Counted from the first letter of the stretch, positions 50,564-60,055 are shown. The stretch is DNA of 64,000 bases from JAEUJM01 sp964635055 (GCA_964635055.1 CAZWMT010000013.1:71923-135922); one strand, 5' to 3'. Notes: generated from the letters alone by a model not told the origin. Numbers and translations: made by a program.

Positions 50564-50569
50564 ACGCTA
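50564..50569 (-). promoter_or_regulatory. -10 hexamer TAGCGT, probable leaderless promoter
   Basis: TAGCGT on the minus strand ends six bases before the ATG at 50557. Confidence 0.5.
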
Positions 50570-50611
50570 TGGAGCACCTCTGACAGGCTCGCCGCCTGGC
50601 CCACGGTGGGC

Positions 50612-51745
50612 TCAGGCGGTAGCGGTAGCGGTCGCCGCCGCGGCGTTGCGCATCTTGGTGGTGCGGTGCTCGGGGTCCTTGTCGAACTGGGGCAACACCT
50701 CTTTGGCGAACAGCTCGATCGAGCCCTGCACGATCTCGAGGGGGATCATGTTGACGCCGAACACGAGTTGGTCGGCACCCGTGTCGACGAAGGACTGGAC
50801 GCCGCGGGCGCACTCCTCGGGCGTGCCCGCCGGCAACATGGCGGCGTCGATGCCGGCGTCGAGCAACTCGGGCGAGAGGTCGGGCAGCACCTCGGGCCAC
50901 GGGGGGACGCCCGGCGGCCGCGGGAACGTGTCGAGGTAGCGGTAGACGTTGCTCTGGAAGTAGCCCCCGCCGCTGTTGCGGAACCAGTGGCGGGCCTCCT
51001 GGCCGTCCTCCATGCACAGCATGGTGCTGACCAGGGTGACGTTGTCGTTGACGTACTCGCCGACGGGGTCGGCGTCCTGGATCGCCTCCTTGTAGGCCTC
51101 GACCATAGGCTTCAGCGCCGACGGCTCGCGGAAGGTGAAGCCCAGCGCCCCGAGGCCCAGCCGGCCGGCCTTGGCGAAGGTCTCGGGGCTGCCGCAGGCC
51201 ACCCACATCGGCGGGTGGGGTGCCTTCCACGGCTTGGGCAGCACGTTGCGCTCGGGCATCGAGAAGAAGCGGCCGTCGAACGAGTACGAGTCCTGCGCCC
51301 ACATCTTCTTGAACTCGGGCATCACCTCGTCCCACATCTCGCGCGTCAGCTCAGGGTCCGTGATGCCGAAGCCGGCCTGCTCGGTGGTGGACGAACCGCG
51401 CCCGGTGCCGAATTCGAAGCGGCCGTCGCTGAGGTGGTCGAGCATGGCCACCCGCTCGGCGATGCGCGCCGGGTGGTTGACCGGCGGGGTGACGTTGAAG
51501 ATGCCCGACCCGAGGTGGATGTAGTCGGTGACCGCGGCCATGTAGCCCAGCCATGACTCGCTGGCCGACAGGTGGGAGTACTCGTCGAGGAAGTGGTGCT
51601 CGCTGGCCCAGACGTACTTGAACCCGTTGCGGTCAGCGGTCTTCACCAACTCGATCTCGTAGAGCAGGCGGTTGTGCTCCGCGTGCGGGTCCTGCTCCCG
51701 GTAGTACTTCGGCACGTGGGTCTGGGTGAAGAGTCCGAACTCCAT
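50612..51745 (-). CDS. LLM-class flavin-dependent oxidoreductase under KstR control, 377 aa
   Basis: A long luciferase-like protein: FKYVWASEHHFLDEYSHLSA (EHHF motif near residue 50), YIHLGSGIFNVTPPVNHPAR, LDHLSDGRFEFGTGRGSSTT and APHPPMWVACGSPETFAKAG. It belongs to the same subgroup as the product of 27854. Reduced flavin- or F420-linked oxidation or reduction is expected. An exact-consensus KstR operator at 51755-51768 overlaps the TACATT -10 hexamer seven bases from the ATG, so KstR should block transcription directly. Mycobacterial steroid clusters also contain a KstR-controlled LLM protein (Rv3520c). The C-terminus is Ala/Thr-rich (AAAATATATA). Confidence 0.88.
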   Translation of the reverse strand: MEFGLFTQTHVPKYYREQDPHAEHNRLLYEIELVKTADRNGFKYVWASEHHFLDEYSHLSASESWLGYMAAVTDYIHLGSGIFNVTPPVNHPARIAERVAMLDHLSDGRFEFGTGRGSSTTEQAGFGITDPELTREMWDEVMPEFKKMWAQDSYSFDGRFFSMPERNVLPKPWKAPHPPMWVACGSPETFAKAGRLGLGALGFTFREPSALKPMVEAYKEAIQDADPVGEYVNDNVTLVSTMLCMEDGQEARHWFRNSGGGYFQSNVYRYLDTFPRPPGVPPWPEVLPDLSPELLDAGIDAAMLPAGTPEECARGVQSFVDTGADQLVFGVNMIPLEIVQGSIELFAKEVLPQFDKDPEHRTTKMRNAAAATATATA

Positions 51746-51752
51746 GGCCGAA

Positions 51753-51758
51753 AATGTA
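51753..51758 (-). promoter_or_regulatory. -10 hexamer TACATT overlapping the KstR operator
   Basis: TACATT on the minus strand ends seven bases before the ATG at 51745 and shares four bases with the operator. Confidence 0.6.
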
Positions 51759-51768
51759 ACAGGTTCTA
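51755..51768. promoter_or_regulatory. KstR operator before the LLM gene at 50612
   Basis: TGTAACAGGTTCTA matches TnnAACnnGTTnnA at every fixed position and lies nine bases from the start codon. A CTGGACAGCTGTCCAG palindrome follows at 51775-51790. Confidence 0.83.
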
Positions 51769-51808
51769 GTTCACTGGACAGCTGTCCAGGCTGGGGCGGA
51801 GCGGCCCC

Positions 51809-52618
51809 TCAGATGGGCATGGCGGCGCCGCCGTTGGGGCGCACGATCTGGCCGGTCATGAACGACGACGCGTCCGACGCCAGGTACACGACCGCCCAGG
51901 CGATGTCGTCGGGCTCACCCACGCGCCGCAGCGGCACGCCCCTGCTCATCCGCTTCTCCACCTCGGCCTTCAGGTCGGGGTCGACCTCGCCCTCGGCGTT
52001 GGTGAAGTTGCGGGTGGTCATCTCGGTGATGATGAACCCGGGCGCCACCGCGTTGACCCGCACCCCGGCCGGGCCGACCTCGTGCGCCAGCACCCGGGTG
52101 AGCTGGGCCAGCGCCGCCTTGGTCATGCCGTAGCCGGCCAGGTTCGGCGCCGGTGCGTCGATGGCCGCGGAGACCATGTTGATGATGCTCCCCGAGCCCT
52201 GCTCGACCATGTGGCGGGCCGCGGCCTGGCAGCCGAAGAACGGGCCCTTCAGGTTCACGGCCATGATGCGGTCGAACTCGTCCTCGCTGATGGCCGAGAC
52301 CGGGTTCGTGATGATGATGCCGGCGATGTTGGCCATGATGTCGAGGCGGCCGTGGCGCTCGACCGCACCGTCGACCAGCTCGTCGACCGCCTCACGATCG
52401 GTCACGTCCGCCCTGACGGCGTCGGCGATCTCGCCGCGGTGGCGGATGGCGGCCCGCGTCGCCTCGGCCCCGTCCCCGTCGAGGTCGGCGCACACGACAC
52501 TCGCGCCGGCCTCGGCCAGGCGCATCGCGCTGGCGCGGCCGATGCCGCTGCCGGCGCCGGTGACGACGGCGACCCGCCCGGTGAGGTCGTGGGCGGCGGC
52601 GAGCTTCTCGGCCGTCAT
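51809..52618 (-). CDS. short-chain dehydrogenase, 269 aa
   Basis: SDR with VTGAGSGIGRASAMRLAEAG, NIAGIIITNPVSAIS, catalytic serine in INMVSAAIDAPAPN, YGMTKAALAQLTRVLAHEV and APGFIITEMTTRN. The C-terminus GQIVRPNGGAAMPI is family-like. NAD(P)-linked alcohol oxidation or ketone reduction is expected. Its ATG shares one base with the stop of the upstream SDR (TGATG), so the two are coupled, perhaps as subunits or successive enzymes. It ends 63 bases from the KstR-controlled LLM gene, whose promoter lies in that gap. Confidence 0.86.
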   Translation of the reverse strand: MTAEKLAAAHDLTGRVAVVTGAGSGIGRASAMRLAEAGASVVCADLDGDGAEATRAAIRHRGEIADAVRADVTDREAVDELVDGAVERHGRLDIMANIAGIIITNPVSAISEDEFDRIMAVNLKGPFFGCQAAARHMVEQGSGSIINMVSAAIDAPAPNLAGYGMTKAALAQLTRVLAHEVGPAGVRVNAVAPGFIITEMTTRNFTNAEGEVDPDLKAEVEKRMSRGVPLRRVGEPDDIAWAVVYLASDASSFMTGQIVRPNGGAAMPI

Positions 52619-53418
52619 CAGAAGTCCATCGGGTAGGGGAACTTCACCCCGACGCCGCCGTCGACCACCAGGGTCTGACCGTTGACGTAGCCGGCGAGAT
52701 CCGACGACAGGAACAGCAGCGCCGAGGCGATGTCCTCGGGCAGGGCCACCCGTCGCAGCGGCGTGTTCTCGATGTTCTTCTGGCGGCCCTCCTCGCCGAC
52801 GTAGGCCGACACGCGGGGCGTCCACACCATGCCCGGGGCGACGGCGTTGATGCGCAGGTTCTTGGGGCCCAGCTCGACGGCGCCGGACCGGACGAGCGAC
52901 ATCAGGCCGGCCTTGGCCACCCCGTAGGCCGCGTGCAGCGGCGCCGAGCTGATGCCCGACACCGACGCCACGAAGGTCATCACGCCGCCGCCGGTCTCGG
53001 CCATGCACCTCCCACCCACCTGCAGGGCGAGGTAGGCGTGGCGCAGCACGATGTTCTGGTGCCACTCCCACAGGTCGTCGTCGATGTCGAGCAGGCCCAT
53101 GTACTGGGCCATGCCGATGATGTCGACGAAGCCGTCGACCTTGCCGCCGAAGGTGTCCTTCGACTCGGCGAAGAGGCGCTCGACGTCTTCGCGCTTGGTG
53201 GCGTCGCCCGACCACGGGGTGCCGTCCACCTCGGCGGCGATGTCGGCGGCCAGATCGGGGTCGAGGTCGACCGTGACCAGGTTGGCCCCCACCGACGCCA
53301 GCGCGTGGCTGGCCTGGCGGCCGATGCCCTGGCCGGCGCCGAGGACGATGAAGCCCTTGCCGTCGAGCCGCAGTCGGGAGGGGTAGTCGGGGACCTCGGT
53401 GTCGTCGGTGCGCGTCAT
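52618..53418 (-). CDS. divergent short-chain dehydrogenase, 266 aa
   Basis: An SDR with the cofactor loop GAGQGIGRQASHALAS, but with IIGMAQYMGLLDIDD replacing the NNAG region. The catalytic part FVASVSGISSAPLHAAYGVA then KAGL has serine, tyrosine and lysine in place. VDGGVGVKFPYPMDF ends the protein. The altered NNAG motif suggests a distinct SDR subfamily seen in actinobacterial steroid or aromatic clusters. A TACTAT hexamer eight bases before the ATG marks a leaderless promoter for the two-SDR operon. Divergent AlkD lies 24 bases away. Confidence 0.84.
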   Translation of the reverse strand: MTRTDDTEVPDYPSRLRLDGKGFIVLGAGQGIGRQASHALASVGANLVTVDLDPDLAADIAAEVDGTPWSGDATKREDVERLFAESKDTFGGKVDGFVDIIGMAQYMGLLDIDDDLWEWHQNIVLRHAYLALQVGGRCMAETGGGVMTFVASVSGISSAPLHAAYGVAKAGLMSLVRSGAVELGPKNLRINAVAPGMVWTPRVSAYVGEEGRQKNIENTPLRRVALPEDIASALLFLSSDLAGYVNGQTLVVDGGVGVKFPYPMDF

Positions 53419-53426
53419 GGCCCGGG

Positions 53427-53432
53427 ATAGTA
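53427..53432 (-). promoter_or_regulatory. -10 hexamer TACTAT, probable leaderless promoter
   Basis: TACTAT on the minus strand ends eight bases before the ATG at 53418. Confidence 0.55.
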
Positions 53433-53442
53433 GGACGAGGGG

Positions 53443-54270
53443 GTGAGCGCGACGCACTTGGCCCCCTCGACGGCGCGACACGACGCCGTCGAGGGAGGCA
53501 CCGGCCGAGCGCGAGCCGGCCGTGCCTCGCCGCTCCCAGCGCCGCCGACCGCCCTCGCCACCGGCGTGGTCGAACGGCTGGTCGGAGCCTTCCAGCCCGC
53601 TGCCGACCCGGATCGCGCCCCGGCGATGGCCGCGTACATGAAGGGCCGGTTCGAGTTCCTGGGGATCACCGCACCCGAGCGCCGCGCCCTGGCGAAGGCG
53701 GCGCTGGCCGGGCTGGCGGCGCCCACCGAGGACGACGTCGCCGCGGTGGCGCTGGCGTGTTGGGCCCTCGACGCCCGCGAGTACCAGTACGCCGCCGCCG
53801 ACTACTGCGTGCGCCACGTGCGACGCTGCTCGCCGGCGTTCCTGCCCGTGGCCCAGCACCTGATCACCACCAAGTCCTGGTGGGACACGGTCGACGTCCT
53901 GGCCGCCCGGGTGGTCGGACCGCTCGTCGCCGCCACGCCGGCGCTCCGGGCCGACATGGACCGCTGGCTCGTGTCGGACGATCGGTGGCTGGCCCGGTCG
54001 GCCCTCCTGCATCAGCTGGGCTACAAGGACGCCACCGACGCCGACTGGCTGTTCGCCGCGTGCCTCCGGCGCGCCGCCGACACCGACTTCTTCCTGCGCA
54101 AGGCCATCGGCTGGGTGCTGCGCGAGTACTCGAAGACCGACGAGGCCGCCGTGCGCCGCTTCGTCGCCGACCACGACACCGAGCTGTCGGGCCTGTCCAA
54201 GCGGGAGGCGCTGAAGTGGCTCGACCGCCGCGCGGCACGACTGTCGGCATCTCCAACGGCTGCACCATGA
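53443..54270 (+). CDS. AlkD-family DNA alkylation-repair-like protein, 275 aa
   Basis: A HEAT-repeat-like, all-helical protein. AAYMKGRFEFLGITAPERRA, WALDAREYQYAAADYCVRHV, HLITTKSWWDTVDVLAARVV, and FFLRKAIGWVLREYSKTDEA match AlkD, a glycosylase that removes alkylated bases without base flipping. The WWDTVD block carries the conserved active-site tryptophan and aspartate region. It acts on chromosomal DNA. The first 35 residues are variable and low-complexity. The stop overlaps the start of the next gene by four bases, a coupling with no obvious functional link. Confidence 0.88.
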   Translation: MSATHLAPSTARHDAVEGGTGRARAGRASPLPAPPTALATGVVERLVGAFQPAADPDRAPAMAAYMKGRFEFLGITAPERRALAKAALAGLAAPTEDDVAAVALACWALDAREYQYAAADYCVRHVRRCSPAFLPVAQHLITTKSWWDTVDVLAARVVGPLVAATPALRADMDRWLVSDDRWLARSALLHQLGYKDATDADWLFAACLRRAADTDFFLRKAIGWVLREYSKTDEAAVRRFVADHDTELSGLSKREALKWLDRRAARLSASPTAAP

Positions 54271-55115
54271 GCCCGGCCTCGTTCTTCCGCCCCGACAAGT
54301 GGCCGCGCACGCCCCAGCAGTTCTTCCAGGCCGCCGCGGCCATCCCGATGACACCGAGCGAGTGGCTCGATGCCGCGCAGGACATGCGCCGCTCGCCGTC
54401 GAGGATGTTCCTCGACATGGTCGAGAACGTGGCCCGCAGCGTGGCCGGCCGAGAGCTGGAGATCCGCTCGGGCGACTCCGACGTCACCCTCGTGCTCGAC
54501 GACGTGCAGTTCAACCACGACCCCCCCGTCGTGCCGTGGATCCCCGGCACCGACCTGGAAGTGGTCGATGAGATCGACATCGACGTCCACGACGTCCGCT
54601 GGGAGGCGGGCCAGATCGATCGCCTGGAGATCGGCGTGCGCAACGTGCGCCTCGACCCGGGTGTGGTGGCCACAGTCTACGCCCGCCCCATCGAACTGGT
54701 CGGCGAGGTCGGGCAGGAGACCTTCGACGCGTGGCTGGTCACCGCCGGCGCCCCCGTCGAGATCACGTTGGACGGCGAGGGGACCGCCACCGCCGTCCCC
54801 ACCCAGTGGAAGCGCTGGGGCGTGCGGGCCCAGGTCGCACCGGTCCTGGAGGGCGACCAGCTGCACCTCGACGTCCTGCGCATCTGGTTGGGCCCGTTCA
54901 GCTTCCGCCGCCTGCGCTGGGTGCCCGAGCGCCACACCATCGACCTGCCGGAGTTCGACCGCGACCTCACCCTCATCGGTGTCTCGGTCTCCCCCGGCGT
55001 GCTGCAAGTGCGCGGCCACATCCCCGAGTGGCGTGAGAAGCTCCACATCGACCAGGTGCTGCGGGCCGCCGGCATGGTCGGCAACCACGTCATCTTCGAT
55101 CGCGACCCCGCCTGA
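54267..55115 (+). CDS. DUF2993/LmeA-like lipid-binding-fold protein, 282 aa
   Basis: A beta-rich protein resembling LmeA/DUF2993 proteins: LEIRSGDSDVTLVLDDVQFN, DIDVHDVRWEAGQIDRLEIG and LDPGVVATVYARPIELVGEV suggest a curved lipid-binding sheet of the tubular lipid-binding type. The later AWLVTAGAPVEITLDGEGTA and GVLQVRGHIPEWREKL support a repeated module. No signal peptide or membrane segment is evident, unlike many DUF2993 proteins, so it is probably cytoplasmic or peripheral. A lipid-handling role is inferred from fold similarity only. Coupled to AlkD by an ATGA overlap. Confidence 0.65.
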   Translation: MSPASFFRPDKWPRTPQQFFQAAAAIPMTPSEWLDAAQDMRRSPSRMFLDMVENVARSVAGRELEIRSGDSDVTLVLDDVQFNHDPPVVPWIPGTDLEVVDEIDIDVHDVRWEAGQIDRLEIGVRNVRLDPGVVATVYARPIELVGEVGQETFDAWLVTAGAPVEITLDGEGTATAVPTQWKRWGVRAQVAPVLEGDQLHLDVLRIWLGPFSFRRLRWVPERHTIDLPEFDRDLTLIGVSVSPGVLQVRGHIPEWREKLHIDQVLRAAGMVGNHVIFDRDPA

Positions 55116-55154
55116 CCAGGACGGCGGCGCTGGAGCGGCCGACGGCGCGGTGCG

Positions 55155-56069
55155 CTACACCTCGGCGGCGTCGACCGTCAGCGCTGCCGCGACCGCTTCG
55201 GCCAAGTCGGCGACCTCCGCCAACGCGAGCGGTTCCGGCAGCGGCCCGTGGAGGCCTTTCCTCGGCTTCTGGCAGGTAGCCACCTCGACCAGGTGACGCT
55301 TGGCGAAGAGCACCACCTCGGGGTAGGCACCGTCGATCACGGGGCGCACCCGGTCGAGGAAGTCGCCAGGGTCCGTCGAGAACCTCCCGACGAAGCGGTC
55401 GCCCGCACGGGCGGCGTCCCGGGACGGGAAGACCCGTCCCGTCGGGACCGTGACAGGGAGCTCGACCACGGCCGAGCGGACCGGCCAGTGGTCGGCGACC
55501 AGCATCCTCGGGCGCGATGACTCGAACAGCCAGGTCCGGGGCTCAGCGTCCCGGACCAGGATCCGAGAGGCTCGCTGGCACGCCTGGCGGAGCTCGAAGC
55601 CGTCCGGCGCGGGATCGTCCGAGACGACGAAGCCGCGGTCGACCAGCTCCGGGAGGTGGTCGGCAAACGCGTCGGCGTTGCGCCGCCTCGTGCGACGGAT
55701 CGTCCACCAGCCGAGGGGGCCGAGCACCAGCGCAAACGGCGCGATGACAGCCAGCATCACGACGAGCAGGTCTCCGCTGCCCTCGCCCGTGGTCGACCCC
55801 GGCTCGTCGGTGAGCAGAACACGCAACTCGTCCGGGCATTCGTCCGGCGAAGCGAGACACGCCTGCAGCGCCGGCTCTGTGCAACCGGTCGCCGCCGGCG
55901 CGCCGCCGAGGCAGGCCTCGACATCGGACTGCAGGATCACGTCAGGAGGCAGCGGCGCCGACGACGGGCTCGGCTCCTCCTCGCTCAGGCGGGGCAAAAG
56001 GAACAGCACGGCGGCGATGGCGATGACCCCAGCGAACACGAACACGCTCCTCGGCACCCGATCGACCAT
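55155..56069 (-). CDS. membrane protein of unknown function, 304 aa
   Basis: Two hydrophobic segments are visible: FVFAGVIAIAAVLFLLP (near residues 9-25) and DLLVVMLAVIAPFALVLGPL (near 100-120). The stretch between carries a four-cysteine motif (VEACLGGAPAATGCTEP, then ACLASPDEC) that may lie outside the membrane with disulfides. The C-terminal 180 residues are soluble: HLPELVDRGFVVSDDPAPDG and EPRTWLFESSRPRMLVADHW. No family is recognised. The ATG at 56069 is chosen because the longer in-frame sequence is antisense to the truncated ACAD copy. It is transcribed alone. Confidence 0.68.
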   Translation of the reverse strand: MVDRVPRSVFVFAGVIAIAAVLFLLPRLSEEEPSPSSAPLPPDVILQSDVEACLGGAPAATGCTEPALQACLASPDECPDELRVLLTDEPGSTTGEGSGDLLVVMLAVIAPFALVLGPLGWWTIRRTRRRNADAFADHLPELVDRGFVVSDDPAPDGFELRQACQRASRILVRDAEPRTWLFESSRPRMLVADHWPVRSAVVELPVTVPTGRVFPSRDAARAGDRFVGRFSTDPGDFLDRVRPVIDGAYPEVVLFAKRHLVEVATCQKPRKGLHGPLPEPLALAEVADLAEAVAAALTVDAAEV

Positions 56070-56118
56070 CTCGACCCATCGGTCGAACCGCCGCCCCGAT
56101 TGACGAGCTGGCGGTCGA

Positions 56119-56124
56119 TAGCGT
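56119..56124 (+). promoter_or_regulatory. -10 hexamer TAGCGT, duplicated promoter of the ACAD gene
   Basis: It lies in a 17-base block (56110-56126) identical to 57225-57241. TAGCGT ends eight bases before the ATG of the ACAD fragment, so the copied promoter may now drive the SGNH gene. Confidence 0.5.
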
Positions 56125-56132
56125 CGGCGGGG

Positions 56133-56348
56133 ATGGCGCGCACGACCTTCGGATTTGGGCACCTGCAGTTCCGGGCGTCGCTCCAGCGTCGGGTCGACGC
56201 GGAGATCGTCCCCCACCACCTCCAGTGGGAGGCCGACGGCATCGTTGCGTGGGAGGTGCTCGCCACGTCGGGCGAGCACGTGTTCCTGGGGATGTCGATC
56301 CCCGAGCAGCACGGCGGTGGCGTCCACCGACCCGGCCACCAGCCGTGA
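56133..56348 (+). pseudogene. truncated duplicate of the 5' end of the ACAD gene at 57248
   Basis: The 71-residue reading frame has RVDAEIVPHHLQWEADGIV and GEHVFLGMSIPEQHGGG, matching residues 20-60 of the intact ACAD at 57248 (VDAEIVPHYLQWEADGIV, GEHGFLGMSIPEEHGGGG) with a few substitutions. It then runs out of homology after the glycine triplet. The upstream leader is also duplicated. The stop TGA overlaps the GTG start of the SGNH lipoprotein gene (GTGA), so the fragment may now act as a translated leader. Only about a sixth of the parent gene is present; no enzyme activity is possible. Confidence 0.82.
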
Positions 56349-57223
56349 AACGGGTGGCGGGCCGGGCACGGCCCTGCAGGAGCGTCGGGCGCCGGGGACC
56401 GCTCACCGCGCCGATCGCCTTGGCGATCGCGCTGGCGATCGGGAGCGTGGCCGGGTGCTCACCTGGCGCCCCGCGCGCCGACCAGTCACCCCCGACGACC
56501 CTGCCGCCCCATCGCGACCCGACGGCGGCCCACCCGCTGCGCGTGGTTCTGGCCGGTGATTCCGTGATGCTGGACAACCTCGAGTTCGGGTTCGTCGCCG
56601 CGCTCAACGACGGCGGCGAGGCCCTCGCCAGCCAGGTCTGGCTCCTGAGCCTGACCCGCGACGTGAGCTCGCGCCTGCAGCTGAAGCGCACGATGCGAGC
56701 GCAGGACCCCGACCTGCTGGTGGTCGCCCAAGGGGTGTGGGAGCTCGACGCCGTCGAGGACGACATGCACGACCCTGGATGGCGCGAGCACTACGAGCAG
56801 GAGGTGGTGCGCCCGTTCGTCGACCGGGTGACCGCCCACGGTGCAGAGGTGCTGTGGATCGGCATCCCGGCCTGGAACAACCCACCAGGGGCGATGGATC
56901 TCGCCACGCTGCAGGACGTGTACCGCGAGGTCGCCGCCGACGACGACCGGGTGGCCTTCCTCGACGCCGCCGACTACGTGGACGACCCGTCGGGTGCGTT
57001 CACCTACCAGTTGCCTGGGCCCGACGGCACGCCGGAGCCCGTGCGGAACCGCGATGGCCTCCACCTGTGCCCTGCCGGGGTGGTGAGGGTCGTCGCACCG
57101 GCGCTGGCGTGGATCCAGCAGCAGTGGCGCGTGACGGTCGCACCCGGCTGGCGACACGCCGGCTGGGACCACGGACCCGACGGCGGCGTGCGCGAGAGCT
57201 TCGAAGGCTGCCGGACGGACTGA
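56345..57223 (+). CDS. SGNH-hydrolase-like putative lipoprotein, 292 aa
   Basis: A hydrophobic N-terminal segment ends in SVAGC (residues 34-38), a plausible lipobox, so the protein may be anchored outside the membrane by lipid. The fold is of the SGNH type: RVVLAGDSVMLDNLEFG carries the serine block, VVAQGVWELD takes the place of block III, WIGIPAWNNPPG follows, and RDGLHLCPAGVVRV has the Asp-x-x-His pair. Such domains act as O-acetyl esterases or acyltransferases on cell-wall glycans. It lies between two copies of the ACAD 5' region, which suggests it entered by insertion or duplication. Its GTG start overlaps the fragment's stop. Confidence 0.78.
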   Translation: MKRVAGRARPCRSVGRRGPLTAPIALAIALAIGSVAGCSPGAPRADQSPPTTLPPHRDPTAAHPLRVVLAGDSVMLDNLEFGFVAALNDGGEALASQVWLLSLTRDVSSRLQLKRTMRAQDPDLLVVAQGVWELDAVEDDMHDPGWREHYEQEVVRPFVDRVTAHGAEVLWIGIPAWNNPPGAMDLATLQDVYREVAADDDRVAFLDAADYVDDPSGAFTYQLPGPDGTPEPVRNRDGLHLCPAGVVRVVAPALAWIQQQWRVTVAPGWRHAGWDHGPDGGVRESFEGCRTD

Positions 57224-57233
57224 CGGCGGTCGA

Positions 57234-57239
57234 TAGCGT
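57234..57239 (+). promoter_or_regulatory. -10 hexamer TAGCGT, probable leaderless promoter
   Basis: TAGCGT ends eight bases before the ATG at 57248. The same sequence and spacing are preserved in the truncated copy at 56119. Confidence 0.6.
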
Positions 57240-57247
57240 CGTCCGTC

Positions 57248-58396
<1,149 letters not shown>

Positions 58397-58466
58397 GCCA
58401 TCGCCCGAGGGGGCGTGGCCGAGCCGGCGATCTCCGCGCCCCTCGGCGGGGCGAACGGCCCAGTAC

Positions 58467-58509
58467 TGGCGCCCTGTCCGGTGGTCCGGGCGACGAGATC
58501 GGGCGCCGG
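58467..58509. repeat. REP-like palindromic intergenic repeat, copy 3
   Basis: TGGCGCCCTGTCCGG is the inverse of CGGGCGCC at its other end. In reverse orientation it aligns well with copy 5 (60078), including the CCCGG loop. It lies between the convergent ACAD and SDR genes and may help terminate both. Confidence 0.55.
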
Positions 58510-58521
58510 TTCGATGCTGCG

Positions 58522-59388
58522 TCAGCCGGCCGGGTGGACCAGCTTCCGGTCGACCCGCCTGGCCATGAAGCTCGTCACCGCCCGGCCCAGTGGCGGGCAC
58601 CAGCGGTCGACGTACCACATGGTCTTGGCCGCCGCCGGCACGACGATGACGGCCTTGTTGCGGGCGACGAGCTCGAGCGCCTTGGCGGCCACCTCGCCGG
58701 CGGGCACGGGCTTCTGGCCCACGACGGCCAGGTAGTCCCGACCGGAGATCTCGCGCTCCGACGTCGGCGGCAGGCCCGGTGGGCCCGACTGGTCGAGCAG
58801 GGGCGTGTCGACCGACCCGGGGCAGAAGACACTCACCTTCACCCCGTGCAACGCCGCCTCGGGGCGCAGCCCGGTGGACAGGCCCACGACGCCGAACTTG
58901 GTCGTCGCGTATGCGGTCAGGAACGGTGGGGCGAACAGCCCGGCGCCAGACGAGGTGTTCACGATGTGGCCGTGGCCCTGCGCGACCATCCGCGGGTAGG
59001 CCGCTTGCACGCCGTTGACCGCGCCGCGCAGGTTCACGTCGATGATGCGGTCCCAGTGCGCCGGCGTCAGCTCGTGCGTCGGCCCGCCGATCGAGATGCC
59101 GGCGTTGTTGAACAGCAGGTCGATGGCGCCGTCACGGTCCGCCACGTCGTCGACCAGCGCCCGGAACGCGCGCAGGTCGGTGACGTCGAGCAGTCGGCCT
59201 TCGACGTCGTCACCCAGCGCCGCAGCCGACCGTTCGGCCCGCTCGCCGTCCACGTCGGCCAGGACGACTCGGGCGCCGAGCTCGGCCAATCGGGTGCCGA
59301 GCGCCAGGCCGATCCCGGAGGCACCACCGGTGACGATCGCCGTCCTGTCGCGGAACGCATCCGTCGCACCGCCTCGCCCCCGGGTCAC
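58522..59388 (-). CDS. short-chain dehydrogenase, 288 aa
   Basis: SDR with TGGASGIGLALGTRLAELG, NNAGISIGGPTHELTPAHWD, catalytic serine in VNTSSGAGLFAPPFLTAYAT then TKFGV, and CPGSVDTPLLDQSG. The C-terminal MWYVDRWCPPLGRAVTSF region forms a hydrophobic tail as in membrane-associated retinol/steroid-type SDRs. NADP preference is likely from the DVDGER region. GTG 59388 is chosen because longer in-frame sequence runs into the palindromic repeat. It is convergent with the ACAD gene. Confidence 0.85.
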   Translation of the reverse strand: MTRGRGGATDAFRDRTAIVTGGASGIGLALGTRLAELGARVVLADVDGERAERSAAALGDDVEGRLLDVTDLRAFRALVDDVADRDGAIDLLFNNAGISIGGPTHELTPAHWDRIIDVNLRGAVNGVQAAYPRMVAQGHGHIVNTSSGAGLFAPPFLTAYATTKFGVVGLSTGLRPEAALHGVKVSVFCPGSVDTPLLDQSGPPGLPPTSEREISGRDYLAVVGQKPVPAGEVAAKALELVARNKAVIVVPAAAKTMWYVDRWCPPLGRAVTSFMARRVDRKLVHPAG

Positions 59389-59417
59389 GGGCGGAACGCT
59401 ACGCCGATCGTCCGAAC

Positions 59418-59465
59418 TGGCACCGCCTGATCCAGTCGTCCCGGCAACCGGGTCAGGCGATGCCA
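59418..59465. repeat. REP-like palindromic intergenic repeat, copy 4
   Basis: TGGCACCGCCTGATCCAG pairs imperfectly with the CGGGTCAGGCGATGCCA end around a CGTCCCGGCAAC loop. The loop is shared with copy 5. Confidence 0.6.
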
Positions 59466-59522
59466 GCTCGGGTCGTCTCTCCGCCCTGGGTAGCGGTGGT
59501 GCCATCGGGGTAGGGACCCGTC

Positions 59523-60008
59523 ATGGACACCCAGATCATCCGCAACGACGACGGCAGCCTGATCGTGCCCGTGGCACCGGACCGGCACGCCGTCGACGAC
59601 CTGATCGAGGAGTCGTCCGACATCCAGAACGAGGCCCAGGCGATCGACGCGGCCGCCACGACCAAGGCCATCCACCCCGGCGAGGGCGGCTACGACGAGG
59701 CGTTGGCCGAGTGGGACCGCCAGCAGGACCCCGACCGCGACGCGGCGGTCTCCACCGCCAGCGGCCGGGAGCAGGCCATGGCGGTGGTACATGCCGTGGC
59801 GGAGTCGGACGAGCACGACGTAGCCGCTGCGGTGCACGACGTCGACGACCCCGGAGCCAGCGCAGAGGCCCTCCGTCACGTGCTGGTCGGCGGCGTCCAC
59901 GCGGTCGAGGACTTCGCCGGCGAGGTGGCCGAGGCCGAGGGCGGGGACCCGTTGGCGCCCCACGAGGCCACCAAGATCATCGGCGAGGTGCTCGCCGAGC
60001 TGGATTGA
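59523..60008 (+). CDS. hypothetical acidic protein, 161 aa
   Basis: A strongly acidic, alanine-rich protein (many Asp/Glu, few basic residues) with no recognised family, signal peptide or membrane segment. Segments include APDRHAVDDLIEESSDIQNE, EGGYDEALAEWDRQQDP and VLVGGVHAVEDFAGEVAEAE. The final part, EATKIIGEVLAELD, ends in a helix. It may be a flexible regulatory or chaperone-like protein, but I cannot assign a function. It sits between two REP-like repeats and divergent or convergent SDR and ACAD genes, alone. Confidence 0.6.
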   Translation: MDTQIIRNDDGSLIVPVAPDRHAVDDLIEESSDIQNEAQAIDAAATTKAIHPGEGGYDEALAEWDRQQDPDRDAAVSTASGREQAMAVVHAVAESDEHDVAAAVHDVDDPGASAEALRHVLVGGVHAVEDFAGEVAEAEGGDPLAPHEATKIIGEVLAELD

Positions 60009-60055
60009 CCCACCCCGAGCCCGTGACCGTCACGCTCCGTTCCGGGACCTGATTC

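Noticed and set aside
56070..56369. A 100-residue longer N-terminus for the membrane protein at 55155
   Set aside because: That region is antisense to the truncated ACAD copy and has no membrane or signal features; the ATG at 56069 starts just before the first helix.
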